From Salmonella enterica subsp. houtenae serovar Houten (GTDB taxonomy: Bacteria; Pseudomonadota; Gammaproteobacteria; Enterobacterales; Enterobacteriaceae), in assembly GCA_900478215.1 (NCBI GenBank), contig LS483478.1:4464001-4528000 (forward strand): 64,000 nt of DNA. Direction: 5' to 3'. The notes under the pieces are model-generated. The model saw only the letters and a list, made by a program, of their open reading frames with translations. It was not told the origin of the DNA and did no database searches. Shown here one piece after another: positions 28,497 through 36,460 of this stretch. The position numbers and the translations under genes were made by a program. Numbering within the stretch: the stretch's first letter is position 1; each line of letters starts with the position of its first letter.

Positions 28497-29801
28497 CTAT
28501 GCTTTACCGCAGCATTTTTTATATTTTTTGCCGCTACCACAGGGGCAGGGATCGTTACGACTGGCGGCTCCGGTATCTTTACGCGCGTCCTGCGCCAGCC
28601 AGCGCATGATCGATGCCATCGGATAGCCTTGCGCCAGCAGCGCCCGCCAGACATTCATATACGGCGTAACGTGCTGGAAAAAGTGTTTATATCCCGCACA
28701 CAAGTAATTATGCGCAGGATGACCGGACGGCGAGACGGCAAAGCGATGCTTCGGACAGCCGCCATGACACGCAAAGCGGTAGTCACAGCGACGACAATCG
28801 GCGGTCAGGGTCTCCCGCTTGGCCTCGCCAAACGCAATAGCCCGTTCGCCATTATTTAAGGTTTTGATGCTGTGCTGGTGGATATTCCCCAGCAGATGCT
28901 CCGGGTAGACAAAGTGGTCGCAGTTGTAGAGATCGCCGTTCGACTCCAGCGCGAAGGCATGTCCACAGGTCTCGGAATGTACACACAGTACCGGCTGCTG
29001 TGCCGTCCAGGCGGCTAACGCCACGTCAAACATCTGCACATATACGCGATCTACGTCGCGACGAACCCAGATATCAAAGATCTGGTTGAGAAATTCGCCA
29101 TATTGCCACGACGGTACCGTCCATGACGCTAGCGTCGCCGCGCTTTCGCCGGGCATCACCAGATTAAGTACTGATGAGTTATCGGTGCTCATTCGCTCCA
29201 CCAGCGGGATAAACTGAATAAAACGCGATCCCGCCGCCAGAAGAAATTCGTAGACGTCTGCTGCATGACCGACGTTATGTTTTCCCACGACGGTTAAGGT
29301 ATTAAAGTCGACATGGTGCGCTTTAAGCCGCGCCATTGCTGCGACGACCTGTTCATGAGTTCCTTTTCCAGCGCGATTAAGCCGATAGTGGTTGTGTAAC
29401 GACGCCGGGCCGTCGATAGAGAGACCGATGAGAAAATGCTGTTCAGCGAAAAAGCGCGCCCACTCGTCATTCACCAGGATGCCGTTCGTCTGCAACGCAT
29501 GAGTGATTTTTCGCCCATCGCCGTACTTTTCACATAGTGCGACAACCCGGCGGAAAAACGGTAGTCCCATCATGGTCGGTTCGCCGCCCTGCCAGGCAAA
29601 GTCAATACGGTCGCCACTCTGCGCGGCAATATGCTGGCGTATAAACTGTTCCAGCGTCTCGTCCGACATCCGCCAGTTTTTATTGCGTTCCGGGTACAGC
29701 GCCTCTTTTTCAAGATAGAAGCAATATGTGCAATCAATATTGCAAATCGCGCCGCCGGGTTTGGCCATTACGTGACAACCTGCTACCGCCATGTCAGACA
29801 T
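28497..29801 (-). CDS. Radical SAM/SPASM protein with C-terminal SEC-C motif (anaerobic sulfatase maturase-like)
   Basis: The 434-residue protein resembles anaerobic sulfatase-maturating enzymes (AslB/YdeM type), which convert a Ser or Cys of a sulfatase to formylglycine. The radical-SAM cluster motif is C20-x3-C24-x2-C27 (CNIDCTYC). AWQGGEPTM near 70 is the GGE SAM-binding segment. A SPASM region with many cysteines spans roughly 255-365 (CVHSETCG, NGDLYNCDHFV, CRRCDYRFACHGGCPKHRF, NYLCAGYK). The last 20 residues form a SEC-C zinc motif (NDPCPCGSGKKYKKCC), absent from the classical enzymes as I know them. No sulfatase gene is adjacent. The substrate is unknown; the family call is firm, the function not. 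Confidence 0.85.
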   Translation of the reverse strand: MSDMAVAGCHVMAKPGGAICNIDCTYCFYLEKEALYPERNKNWRMSDETLEQFIRQHIAAQSGDRIDFAWQGGEPTMMGLPFFRRVVALCEKYGDGRKITHALQTNGILVNDEWARFFAEQHFLIGLSIDGPASLHNHYRLNRAGKGTHEQVVAAMARLKAHHVDFNTLTVVGKHNVGHAADVYEFLLAAGSRFIQFIPLVERMSTDNSSVLNLVMPGESAATLASWTVPSWQYGEFLNQIFDIWVRRDVDRVYVQMFDVALAAWTAQQPVLCVHSETCGHAFALESNGDLYNCDHFVYPEHLLGNIHQHSIKTLNNGERAIAFGEAKRETLTADCRRCDYRFACHGGCPKHRFAVSPSGHPAHNYLCAGYKHFFQHVTPYMNVWRALLAQGYPMASIMRWLAQDARKDTGAASRNDPCPCGSGKKYKKCCGKA

Positions 29802-29848
29802 CTCCGTTAAAAAATAAGGTTCACCAGCGCCATGAGAAAATGCAACGT

Positions 29849-29995
29849 TTATCGTCGCCAGGGAACATAACAGAATTGAAAACGTCGTTCTGTGCTATGA
29901 GAGCGCTGCGCGATCATGACAGGAAAAACGATCTGCGAGGCAATAAAATCCGCCGCGCTGCTTCCAATGACGCTATCCGCCTGGTTGTCATTCAT
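29849..29995 (-). CDS. Candidate 48-residue small ORF upstream of the radical-SAM gene
   Basis: An ATG at 29995 opens a 48-codon frame (MNDNQADSVIGSSAADFIAS...) that ends 47 bp before the radical-SAM start on the same strand. AAAAAGG lies 8 nt before the ATG, a plausible ribosome-binding site. I do not recognise the peptide; its C-terminal part is aromatic and basic (FQFCYVPWRR). It could be a leader peptide, a peptide substrate of the radical-SAM enzyme, or chance. The nearby promoter-like hexamers at 29991-30018 overlap its start, which argues that at most one of the two calls is right. Confidence 0.25.
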   Translation of the reverse strand: MNDNQADSVIGSSAADFIASQIVFPVMIAQRSHSTERRFQFCYVPWRR

Positions 29996-30018
29996 ACGGA
30001 GAGCCTTTTTATTGTCAA
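29991..30018 (-). promoter_or_regulatory. Possible promoter for the radical-SAM gene
   Basis: TTGACA (30013-30018, minus-strand reading) and TATGAA (29991-29996) are 16 bp apart, about 190 bp before the radical-SAM start. The rest of the 382-bp gap from 29802 to 30183 shows no recognisable gene beyond the candidate small ORF, and a hairpin at 30122-30147 after metE. Confidence 0.4.
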
Positions 30019-30121
30019 GATCGCCAAATAGCCAGATCCTGAAAAAGACAGAGCGGAAAATAAGAAAAAGGGAAATGAGAAGAAAGAGTAGATAGCGACA
30101 CTGTTAGTCAGGTCAGACACG

Positions 30122-30147
30122 GGCGCTACCCGTCAAAGGGTAGCGCC
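30122..30147 (-). terminator. Stem-loop downstream of metE
   Basis: GGCGCTACCC and GGGTAGCGCC pair perfectly over 10 bp with a 6-nt loop, 37 bp after the metE stop. There is no T-run, so it may protect the 3' end or belong to a REP-like sequence extending to about 30172. Confidence 0.6.
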
Positions 30148-30183
30148 GCATTGCTGCCGGATAAACACAGCGGCCAGGATGGA

Positions 30184-32448
30184 TTATTTCGCCTGACGCA
30201 GATTGTGCGCCGCTTTGACCATGTTCGCTAACGCCGCGCGGGTTTCCGGCCAACCGCGAGTTTTCAGACCGCAGTCCGGATTCACCCACAGACGTTGTGC
30301 CGGAATACGCTGTGCCGCTTTCTTCAGTAAGGCTTCGATCCACTCGACGCTCGGCACGTTCGGCGAATGAATATCATACACGCCCGGCCCGATTTCGTTC
30401 GGATAATCGAACGCTTCAAACGACTCCAGCAACTCCATATCGGAACGCGAGGTTTCGATGGTGATCACGTCCGCATCCAGCGCCGCAATGGCGCCCATGA
30501 TGTCATTAAATTCGCAGTAGCACATATGGGTGTGAATCTGGGTGTCGTCTTTCGCTACCGCCGCGTTGATGCGAAAGGCCTCTACGCCCCATTCCAGATA
30601 AGCGCCCCAGTCGCTGCGACGCAATGGTAAACCTTCGCGTAGCGCCGGCTCGTCGATCTGAATAATCCCGATCCCCGCCACCTCCAGATCCGCTACTTCA
30701 TCACGCAGCGCCAGCGCAATCTGTTTCGCAATCGTTTCGCGGGTCACGTCTTCGCGGGGAAACGACCAGCAAAGAATAGTCACCGGGCCGGTCAGCATCC
30801 CTTTTACCGGCTTGTCGGTCAGCGACTGGGCATATTTCGCCCACTCCACGGTAATCGGCGCCGGACGACTGATATCGCCAATCACTACCGGCGGTTTCAC
30901 ACAGCGGGAACCATAGCTTTGCACCCAACCATTCTGGGTAAAGACGAAGCCGTCCAGGTGCTCGCCGAAGTATTCCACCATGTCGTTTCGCTCGGCTTCG
31001 CCGTGTACCAGCACGTCCAGCCCTAAACGCTCCTGCTCGATGATCGCCTGCCTGATGTGTTCGGCGATGCCGGTGCGGTAGTGATTCGCGTCGAGATTGC
31101 CCTTTTTGAAGTCCAGGCGCAGACCGCGAATTTCCGTGGTTTGCGGAAACGAACCGATAGTCGTCGTCGGCCAGGCGGGCAGATTAAAACGGGCGCGTTG
31201 CGCTTCAGCACGCACCTCATACGGATTCTCACGCTGGCTATCCTGCGCGGTGATCGCCGCCAGGCGTTTTTCTACCCCGGCATTATGGACGCGGGTTGAG
31301 TGGCGACGAGCCTGAATCGGCGCGCTCCACTCGGTAATCGCCGATGTGTCGCCGCTGTTCAGCGCATCACGCAGCAACGCCAGTTCACCACATTTTTGCA
31401 GCGCAAAGGCAAACCAGCTTTTTACTTCCGCATCCAGACGCGTTTCGACGCTGAGATCGATCGGGCTGTGCAGCAAAGAGCAGGAGGATGCTACCCACAG
31501 CGCGCGTTTGCCCACAATGGCGTTAATTTGCGCGTATTTTTCGGTCAAATCGGCGCGCCAGACATTACGCCCGTTAATCAAGCCTGCGGAGAGCAGCCAG
31601 TCGACCGGCAGATGTTGATGCAGTTCCGCTACATCATCTTTGCCATGGATGAGGTCAACATGTAGCCCCTGTACCGGTAGCGCGATAATAGTGTCAAGGT
31701 TTGGCGTCACGCCTTCAAAATAGGTCGTCAGCAACAGCTTCACCCGGCCGGCGAGCGCGTCGTAAGCCGGTTTGAAGGCATCCAGCCACGCCTGCGGCAG
31801 TTCCAGCACCAGCGCTGGCTCATCAATTTGTACCCACTCAACACCACGCTTCGCCAGCTCAGCCAGCACTTGCTGATACACCGGCAAAATGTCTTTCAGC
31901 AACGTCAGACGATCAAACGGCTCGCCTTTCACTTTGCCCAGCCATAGATACGTGACAGGCCCCAACAGTACGGGTTTGATCTTATGACCCAGCGCCAGCG
32001 CTTCGTCCACCTCCTCCAGCAATTGTGTCCAGGTGAGTCTGAACTGCTGGCCTTTGCTGAACTCCGGTACCATGTAGTGATAATTAGTATTAAACCATTT
32101 GGTCATTTCCGCCGCCGCCGCCGGTTCGCCGGTTGGCGCGCGACCGCGGCCAATGCGGAACAGAGTGTCGATGTCCACGGAACCGTCGTTGTTCTGATGA
32201 CGAGCCGGCACATTGCCTAACAGCAGGCTGGTGGTCAGAACATGGTCGTACCAGGCAAAGTCGCCTACCGGTAACAGGTCAATCCCCGCTTGTTTCTGCT
32301 GCTCCCAGTGACGCGCGCGCAATTCGCGCCCTACCGCCAGCAGATCTTCACGGGTCGCGTTCCCCGCCCAGTAGCTCTCTTGCGCTTTTTTCAGCTCGCG
32401 ACGCAGGCCAACGCGAGGAAAACCGAGGGTGTGAGTCAATATTGTCAT
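30184..32448 (-). CDS. metE: Cobalamin-independent methionine synthase MetE
   Basis: MetE makes methionine by transferring the methyl group of 5-methyltetrahydropteroyl-triglutamate to homocysteine, without B12. The 754-residue protein has the duplicated-barrel architecture: an N-terminal half starting TLGFPRVGLRRELKKA and a C-terminal catalytic half with zinc ligands in THMCYCEF (His and Cys, near 642-644), the ETSRSDMELLE glutamate (near 666) and the NPDCGLKTR cysteine (near 727). It is divergent from its activator gene metR. Its leader carries an ERIC element, MetJ boxes lie near the promoter, and MetR sites lie farther upstream. Confidence 0.98.
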   Translation of the reverse strand: MTILTHTLGFPRVGLRRELKKAQESYWAGNATREDLLAVGRELRARHWEQQKQAGIDLLPVGDFAWYDHVLTTSLLLGNVPARHQNNDGSVDIDTLFRIGRGRAPTGEPAAAAEMTKWFNTNYHYMVPEFSKGQQFRLTWTQLLEEVDEALALGHKIKPVLLGPVTYLWLGKVKGEPFDRLTLLKDILPVYQQVLAELAKRGVEWVQIDEPALVLELPQAWLDAFKPAYDALAGRVKLLLTTYFEGVTPNLDTIIALPVQGLHVDLIHGKDDVAELHQHLPVDWLLSAGLINGRNVWRADLTEKYAQINAIVGKRALWVASSCSLLHSPIDLSVETRLDAEVKSWFAFALQKCGELALLRDALNSGDTSAITEWSAPIQARRHSTRVHNAGVEKRLAAITAQDSQRENPYEVRAEAQRARFNLPAWPTTTIGSFPQTTEIRGLRLDFKKGNLDANHYRTGIAEHIRQAIIEQERLGLDVLVHGEAERNDMVEYFGEHLDGFVFTQNGWVQSYGSRCVKPPVVIGDISRPAPITVEWAKYAQSLTDKPVKGMLTGPVTILCWSFPREDVTRETIAKQIALALRDEVADLEVAGIGIIQIDEPALREGLPLRRSDWGAYLEWGVEAFRINAAVAKDDTQIHTHMCYCEFNDIMGAIAALDADVITIETSRSDMELLESFEAFDYPNEIGPGVYDIHSPNVPSVEWIEALLKKAAQRIPAQRLWVNPDCGLKTRGWPETRAALANMVKAAHNLRQAK

Positions 32449-32483
32449 TTTACTTCCTCTCTTATTTTATTGAATCTGAAAGT

Positions 32484-32609
32484 AAAACTCTAAATAGTTC
32501 GGCTTGCAGGAAGGCGGCGACACAGCGCATCCCCAGGAGCTTACTGAAGTAAGTGACTGGGGTAAGCAAGGAAGCCAACGCATCTGCAAGTCGAAATATG
32601 ACGAGTTTT
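32484..32609. repeat. ERIC element in the metE leader
   Basis: This 126-bp unit contains the ERIC core GCATCCCCAGGAGCTTAC ... GTAAGTGACTGGGGTAAGC and imperfect terminal repeats (AAAACTCTAAATAGTTCG, CGAAATATGACGAGTTTT). It ends directly next to the met boxes at 32610, with the probable metE promoter beyond it, so it would be transcribed as part of the metE 5' untranslated region. Confidence 0.9.
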
Positions 32610-32633
32610 GGACGTCTGGATGTTTACACATCC
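32610..32633. promoter_or_regulatory. MetJ met boxes in the metE-metR intergenic region
   Basis: Three contiguous 8-bp units, GGACGTCT, GGATGTTT and ACACATCC, approximate the AGACGTCT met box bound by the MetJ-S-adenosylmethionine repressor; the first matches 7 of 8 positions. Tandem boxes are the normal mode of MetJ binding. Confidence 0.75.
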
Positions 32634-32667
32634 ATAATGTAAAGGTACTGTATATTCCTCAAGCGCA
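32634..32667 (-). promoter_or_regulatory. metE: Probable metE promoter
   Basis: On the minus strand TTGAGG is followed after 17 bp (AATATACAGTACCTTTA) by CATTAT. This places the metE start point near the MetJ boxes and leaves a leader of roughly 180 nt that contains the ERIC element. The hexamers are weak, as expected for an activator-dependent promoter. Confidence 0.55.
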
Positions 32668-32684
32668 ATTTGTTCATGGCGAAG

Positions 32685-32697
32685 TGAAGGAATTTCA
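32685..32697. promoter_or_regulatory. MetR binding site
   Basis: TGAAGGAATTTCA is a perfect match to the MetR consensus TGAA-N5-TTCA. It overlaps the metR ribosome-binding site and start, and lies upstream of the metE promoter, fitting activation of metE and autoregulation of metR. A second half-match (TGAACAAATTGCG in minus-strand reading) is next to it. Confidence 0.75.
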
Positions 32698-33650
32698 TGA
32701 TCGAGATTAAACATCTGAAAACACTCCAGGCATTGCGGAATAGTGGATCGCTGGCTGCCGCGGCGGCGGTGCTGCACCAGACCCAATCCGCTCTGTCTCA
32801 CCAGTTCAGCGATCTGGAACAACGCCTTGGCTTCCGCCTGTTCGTGCGTAAAAGCCAGCCGCTGCGCTTTACGCCGCAGGGGGAGATTCTGCTGCAACTG
32901 GCAAACCAGGTGCTGCCGCAGATCAGCCGTGCACTGCAGGCGTGCAACGAGCCGCAGCAAACTCGTCTGCGCATCGCTATTGAATGCCATAGCTGTATTC
33001 AATGGTTGACCCCGGCGCTGGAAAACTTCCGGGCAAACTGGCCGCAGGTAGAGATGGATTTCACATCCGGCGTCACTTTTGATCCGCAACCAGCCTTGCA
33101 ACAAGGCGAGCTGGATTTGGTGATGACGTCGGATATCTTGCCGCGCAGCGGGCTGCATTATTCGCCGATATTTGATTTTGAAGTCCGACTGGTGCTGGCG
33201 CCCGACCATCCGCTGGCCAGCAAAACGCAGATTACGCCGGAAGATTTAGCCAGCGAAACGCTGTTGATTTACCCGGTGCAGCGCAGCCGACTGGATGTCT
33301 GGCGACATTTCCTGCAACCGGCGGGTATCAGTCCGCCGCTGAAAAGCGTGGATAATACGCTACTGCTGATTCAGATGGTGGCGGCCAGAATGGGGATTGC
33401 CGCCCTGCCGCACTGGGTAGTGGAAAGCGTTGAACGCCAGGGTCTGGTGGTGACCAAAACCCTGGGTGATGGTCTGTGGAGCCGCCTGTATGCCGCCGTA
33501 CGCGACGGCGACCAGCGCCAGGCGGTGACCGAAGCGTTTATTCGCTCGACGCGGAATCACGCCTGCGATCATCTGCCGTTTGTGCGGAGCGCGGAGCGAC
33601 CCATTTTCGATGCACCCACAGCGAAGCCAGGATCACAGCCGCGCCTGTAA
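32697..33650 (+). CDS. metR: LysR-type regulator MetR
   Basis: MetR activates metE (and metA, metF, metH, glyA) with homocysteine as co-effector. The 317-residue protein has an N-terminal LysR winged HTH (about 1-60, MIEIKHLKTLQALRNSGSLAAAAAVLHQTQSALSHQ) and a periplasmic-binding-like effector domain (about 90-295). It starts with ATG right at the MetR site. Its last 113 bp overlap the 3' end of the convergent bioP gene. The length matches E. coli MetR. Confidence 0.97.
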   Translation: MIEIKHLKTLQALRNSGSLAAAAAVLHQTQSALSHQFSDLEQRLGFRLFVRKSQPLRFTPQGEILLQLANQVLPQISRALQACNEPQQTRLRIAIECHSCIQWLTPALENFRANWPQVEMDFTSGVTFDPQPALQQGELDLVMTSDILPRSGLHYSPIFDFEVRLVLAPDHPLASKTQITPEDLASETLLIYPVQRSRLDVWRHFLQPAGISPPLKSVDNTLLLIQMVAARMGIAALPHWVVESVERQGLVVTKTLGDGLWSRLYAAVRDGDQRQAVTEAFIRSTRNHACDHLPFVRSAERPIFDAPTAKPGSQPRL

Positions 33651-34437
33651 TAAAGCTTGGCCAGTGGGGCTGCTGATGCCAGATTGCAAGGTTAACCAGC
33701 AGTCCTGCGGGAACATGCATATTATTCATAATACCCAGCGTCCCGGCGTCCACTTGGGTAGCGCCATAGTTCCACATAAAGTAGCCAATGCCGGACGCCA
33801 CCACGCCGAGAAACACCAGAATGCTCCATTGCAGCGTGGTTTCCGGCAACTTTTGCGTGTTCCCCAACAGCGACCACGCCACCGCCGCCACCAAAAACGC
33901 CCCCAGATAGAACCACGCAAAGGCGTTGTGCTGCGGCATGGGACGGGTCTCCATCAGACGTTTATACCCCACCATTCCGATGGCGAAACTGATATTAGAA
34001 AGCTGCACCAGGAGCAAACCTACCCAAAAATGGTCGGTCACGCGATCGTAGCGAATAATCCCGGCGCCAATCACCGCCAGCAACGCGCTAAATGCATAGC
34101 CCCATCGCAAACGACGCTGACTCATCACATCGTAAATCAGCGTGATATAGAGCGGCGTCAGAACGGTAAACAGCAGCAGTTCGGATACGGTCAGATAGAG
34201 ATAGGCATGGAAGCTCAACATATACATGATGCCAAGCTGCATCGCCCCCACCAGCATATACAGGCTGATGGTTTTTAGGTTGTGCCCGCGAGTACGCAAA
34301 AACGGCAGAAAAACGAGCGCCGCCAGCCCAACGCGTATCAGCACCGCGAAATAGCTATCGACATGCCCGGCAAGATACTCGCCAAATAGACTAAAGGAGA
34401 AAGCCCACAGGATAGTGGTAATGATGAGTAGCGCCAC
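33538..34437 (-). CDS. bioP: Biotin transporter BioP (YigM), EamA/DMT family
   Basis: This 299-residue integral membrane protein is very like E. coli YigM, shown to be a high-affinity biotin importer (BioP). About ten hydrophobic helices in two EamA repeats are evident, with a hydrophilic, charged C-terminal tail (QTADDRRRDSASSE). Older annotation describes it as a carboxylate/amino-acid/amine transporter. The coding region overlaps the 3' end of metR by 113 bp on the opposite strand. yigL precedes it on the same strand with an 80-bp gap. Confidence 0.93.
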   Translation of the reverse strand: MALLIITTILWAFSFSLFGEYLAGHVDSYFAVLIRVGLAALVFLPFLRTRGHNLKTISLYMLVGAMQLGIMYMLSFHAYLYLTVSELLLFTVLTPLYITLIYDVMSQRRLRWGYAFSALLAVIGAGIIRYDRVTDHFWVGLLLVQLSNISFAIGMVGYKRLMETRPMPQHNAFAWFYLGAFLVAAVAWSLLGNTQKLPETTLQWSILVFLGVVASGIGYFMWNYGATQVDAGTLGIMNNMHVPAGLLVNLAIWHQQPHWPSFITGAAVILASLWVHRKWVAPRSAQTADDRRRDSASSE

Positions 34438-34517
34438 AATGGATGTCTCTTAAAACAGGGAACACCCATTGTAGCGGAGAGTGAAGTTGACAACTGGACA
34501 ACTAATAAACAATCACA

Positions 34518-35318
34518 TCAGCGTAAGAAAAGATCGCGCAGGTAATGCGGCACGGCGTTATCAGCATTGATGCCGATCACCTCAAGTTCGGGATACAGGT
34601 CTTTCAGACGCTGGTGCGCATTGCCCATGATGCAGCCTTTACCCGCCATCGTGAGCATTTCAGCGTCGTTCATTCCGTCGCCAAAGGCGATACACTCTTT
34701 CAGGCTGTACCCCATCGCATGAGCGACCGCTTCCAGCGCATGACCTTTCGACACGCCGCCCGCCATCACTTCCAGACAGGTCAGCGTGGAGAAGCTCACG
34801 TTTACCCGATCGCCCCAGCGCGCGTTAATCGCCTGCTCCAGCGGCAACAATTTTTCATGAGTGTCGCTGGTGAAAAACACTTTGCTGACGCCCTCCGGCT
34901 CCAGCAGCGCAGGCTCAAACAGCGAGTAGTTAAATACCGCCTCTTTGAAAAAACGCATTTCATCGGGGCGGTGACGATTCATAAACCATTCGTCGTCGCG
35001 ATAAACGTTAGTAACGATGTCCGGGCTCGCATTCACCACTCCGAACAGGTCGCTGGCAATGTCGCGATCCAGATTATGCGTAAAAACCAAATTCCCGTCG
35101 GTATCGTGCACTCGCGCACCGTTGGAGGTGATCATGTAAGACTTGATTTCAAGATTATCGCGGATTTGCCCTACATCGACATGATGACGACCAGTGGCAA
35201 AGACAAAATGGATGCCGCGTGCGGTCAACAGCTTCAGAGTCTCTTTGGCATAAGGGGACAACGTATGGTCGGGGGAGAGCAGCGTGCCATCTAAATCAGA
35301 CGCAACAACCTGATACAT
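34518..35318 (-). CDS. yigL: Pyridoxal phosphate/sugar phosphatase YigL (HAD-IIB)
   Basis: YigL is a Cof-type HAD phosphatase; the E. coli enzyme dephosphorylates pyridoxal phosphate and sugar phosphates and relieves phosphosugar stress, its mRNA being stabilised by SgrS in the pldB-yigL transcript. The 266-residue protein shows HAD motif I DLDGTLL (8-14), motif II TSNGARV, the IIB cap, and motif IV GDGMNDAEML near 211. It begins 15 bp after pldB, consistent with the pldB-yigL dicistron on which SgrS acts in Salmonella and E. coli. Confidence 0.95.
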   Translation of the reverse strand: MYQVVASDLDGTLLSPDHTLSPYAKETLKLLTARGIHFVFATGRHHVDVGQIRDNLEIKSYMITSNGARVHDTDGNLVFTHNLDRDIASDLFGVVNASPDIVTNVYRDDEWFMNRHRPDEMRFFKEAVFNYSLFEPALLEPEGVSKVFFTSDTHEKLLPLEQAINARWGDRVNVSFSTLTCLEVMAGGVSKGHALEAVAHAMGYSLKECIAFGDGMNDAEMLTMAGKGCIMGNAHQRLKDLYPELEVIGINADNAVPHYLRDLFLR

Positions 35319-35333
35319 AATAAAATTTAACCT

Positions 35334-36350
35334 CTAAGCAAAGCGATTTCCGCTGGATAAATTAGGCTTGTTGAAAAATTCAACAATGGCGTTAAGCGCG
35401 ACTGAGCGCATGGCGTCCTTTTCAAAAAGGATCTCATGGTACGCGCCTTTGATAACCAGCGGTTTTCCCCCTTCACAAGGGTGTCCCGCCGCGGCGCGAA
35501 TTTCACAAAAACGATCGTGGGTGCGGTTATCCACTACCCGCTCTTCTTCCGCCTGAATCAGTAGCGTAGGCGTCGTGTCATCGCTCGCCCCAGCCAATAC
35601 CTGCTCACCCGCCAGAATGCCTTCGCGTACCCAATGCCAGGTGGGGCCGCCGACGCGCAGTTGTGGCTCATCGGCATAAAAACGTAAGTTACGCTGATAA
35701 CGCTGGCGGCTATGGGTCAACGCATTCATCCCAAACGGCAACGCCCGCCACTGACCGGTACCAATAGCGTAATCTTCACGGATACGCTGGTGCCCTTCGG
35801 CCCAGTCGAGAATATGGCGCACCATAAAGGAAGGCAAGCGTATCACAATACCAAACATCGGCGCGGTGAGCGCAATAGCGTCGCACCGCACACGATGGCG
35901 TTGCAGGAATAAAGTGGCTATCGCGCCTCCCATTGAGTGCGCCAGAATATAACGTTTATGCCACGGCCCCGGCTCAATTTCCTGTTGCCAGAACGCCGCT
36001 AAGTCTTCAACATAATCGTTAAAATGATCGACATGTCCTCGATGCGGGTCCGATAACATCCGCCCGGAGCGCCCTTGCCCACGGTGGTCGATGATGAAGA
36101 TATCAAAACCAAGATGAAAAAGGTCATACGCCAGTTCTGCGTATTTTACGTAACTCTCAATGCGGCCAGGACAAATGACGATCGTCCGGGCGTTGGAATC
36201 GCTCCGAAAACGGACATAACGTACCGGAATGTTACCCACGCCGATAAACTCCGCCTCTTCCCGCTGACGCCAGAAATCAGTCAGCGGCCCCATGGCAAAA
36301 GCAGCGAACGCATTTTCTCTTGTTTCCCAGTCATTTTGCTGCTGAAACAT
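35334..36350 (-). CDS. pldB: Lysophospholipase L2 PldB
   Basis: PldB is an inner-membrane-associated alpha/beta hydrolase that deacylates lysophospholipids. From the ATG at 36350 (MFQQQNDWETRENAFAAF) it is 338 residues, close to E. coli PldB (340); the open frame extends 50 codons upstream into the rhtB promoter region and is not part of the gene. The nucleophile elbow is AHSMGGA (Ser near 136); an aspartate and histidine follow in EEERVVDNRTHD and KGAYHEIL. It is co-transcribed with yigL. SgrS is known to act inside the 3' part of pldB to stabilise yigL mRNA. Confidence 0.95.
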   Translation of the reverse strand: MFQQQNDWETRENAFAAFAMGPLTDFWRQREEAEFIGVGNIPVRYVRFRSDSNARTIVICPGRIESYVKYAELAYDLFHLGFDIFIIDHRGQGRSGRMLSDPHRGHVDHFNDYVEDLAAFWQQEIEPGPWHKRYILAHSMGGAIATLFLQRHRVRCDAIALTAPMFGIVIRLPSFMVRHILDWAEGHQRIREDYAIGTGQWRALPFGMNALTHSRQRYQRNLRFYADEPQLRVGGPTWHWVREGILAGEQVLAGASDDTTPTLLIQAEEERVVDNRTHDRFCEIRAAAGHPCEGGKPLVIKGAYHEILFEKDAMRSVALNAIVEFFNKPNLSSGNRFA

Positions 36351-36460
36351 CGGATATCCCGCCTCGTTTACCAGGTAAAATCGTTTTTTGTGTCGTGCCT
36401 GACACAACACTGCGGCAGTAGCGTATTGTGGCACAAAAACAGACAACCAGGGAGTTTCAC

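Noticed and set aside
29726..30031. A 101-codon plus-strand frame in the gap before metE
   Set aside because: It starts inside the conserved radical-SAM gene on the other strand, lacks a ribosome-binding site, and its product resembles nothing I know.
33580..34278. A 232-codon plus-strand frame opposite bioP
   Set aside because: It is antisense to the conserved membrane protein bioP, with no start context and a composition typical of reverse-strand reading.
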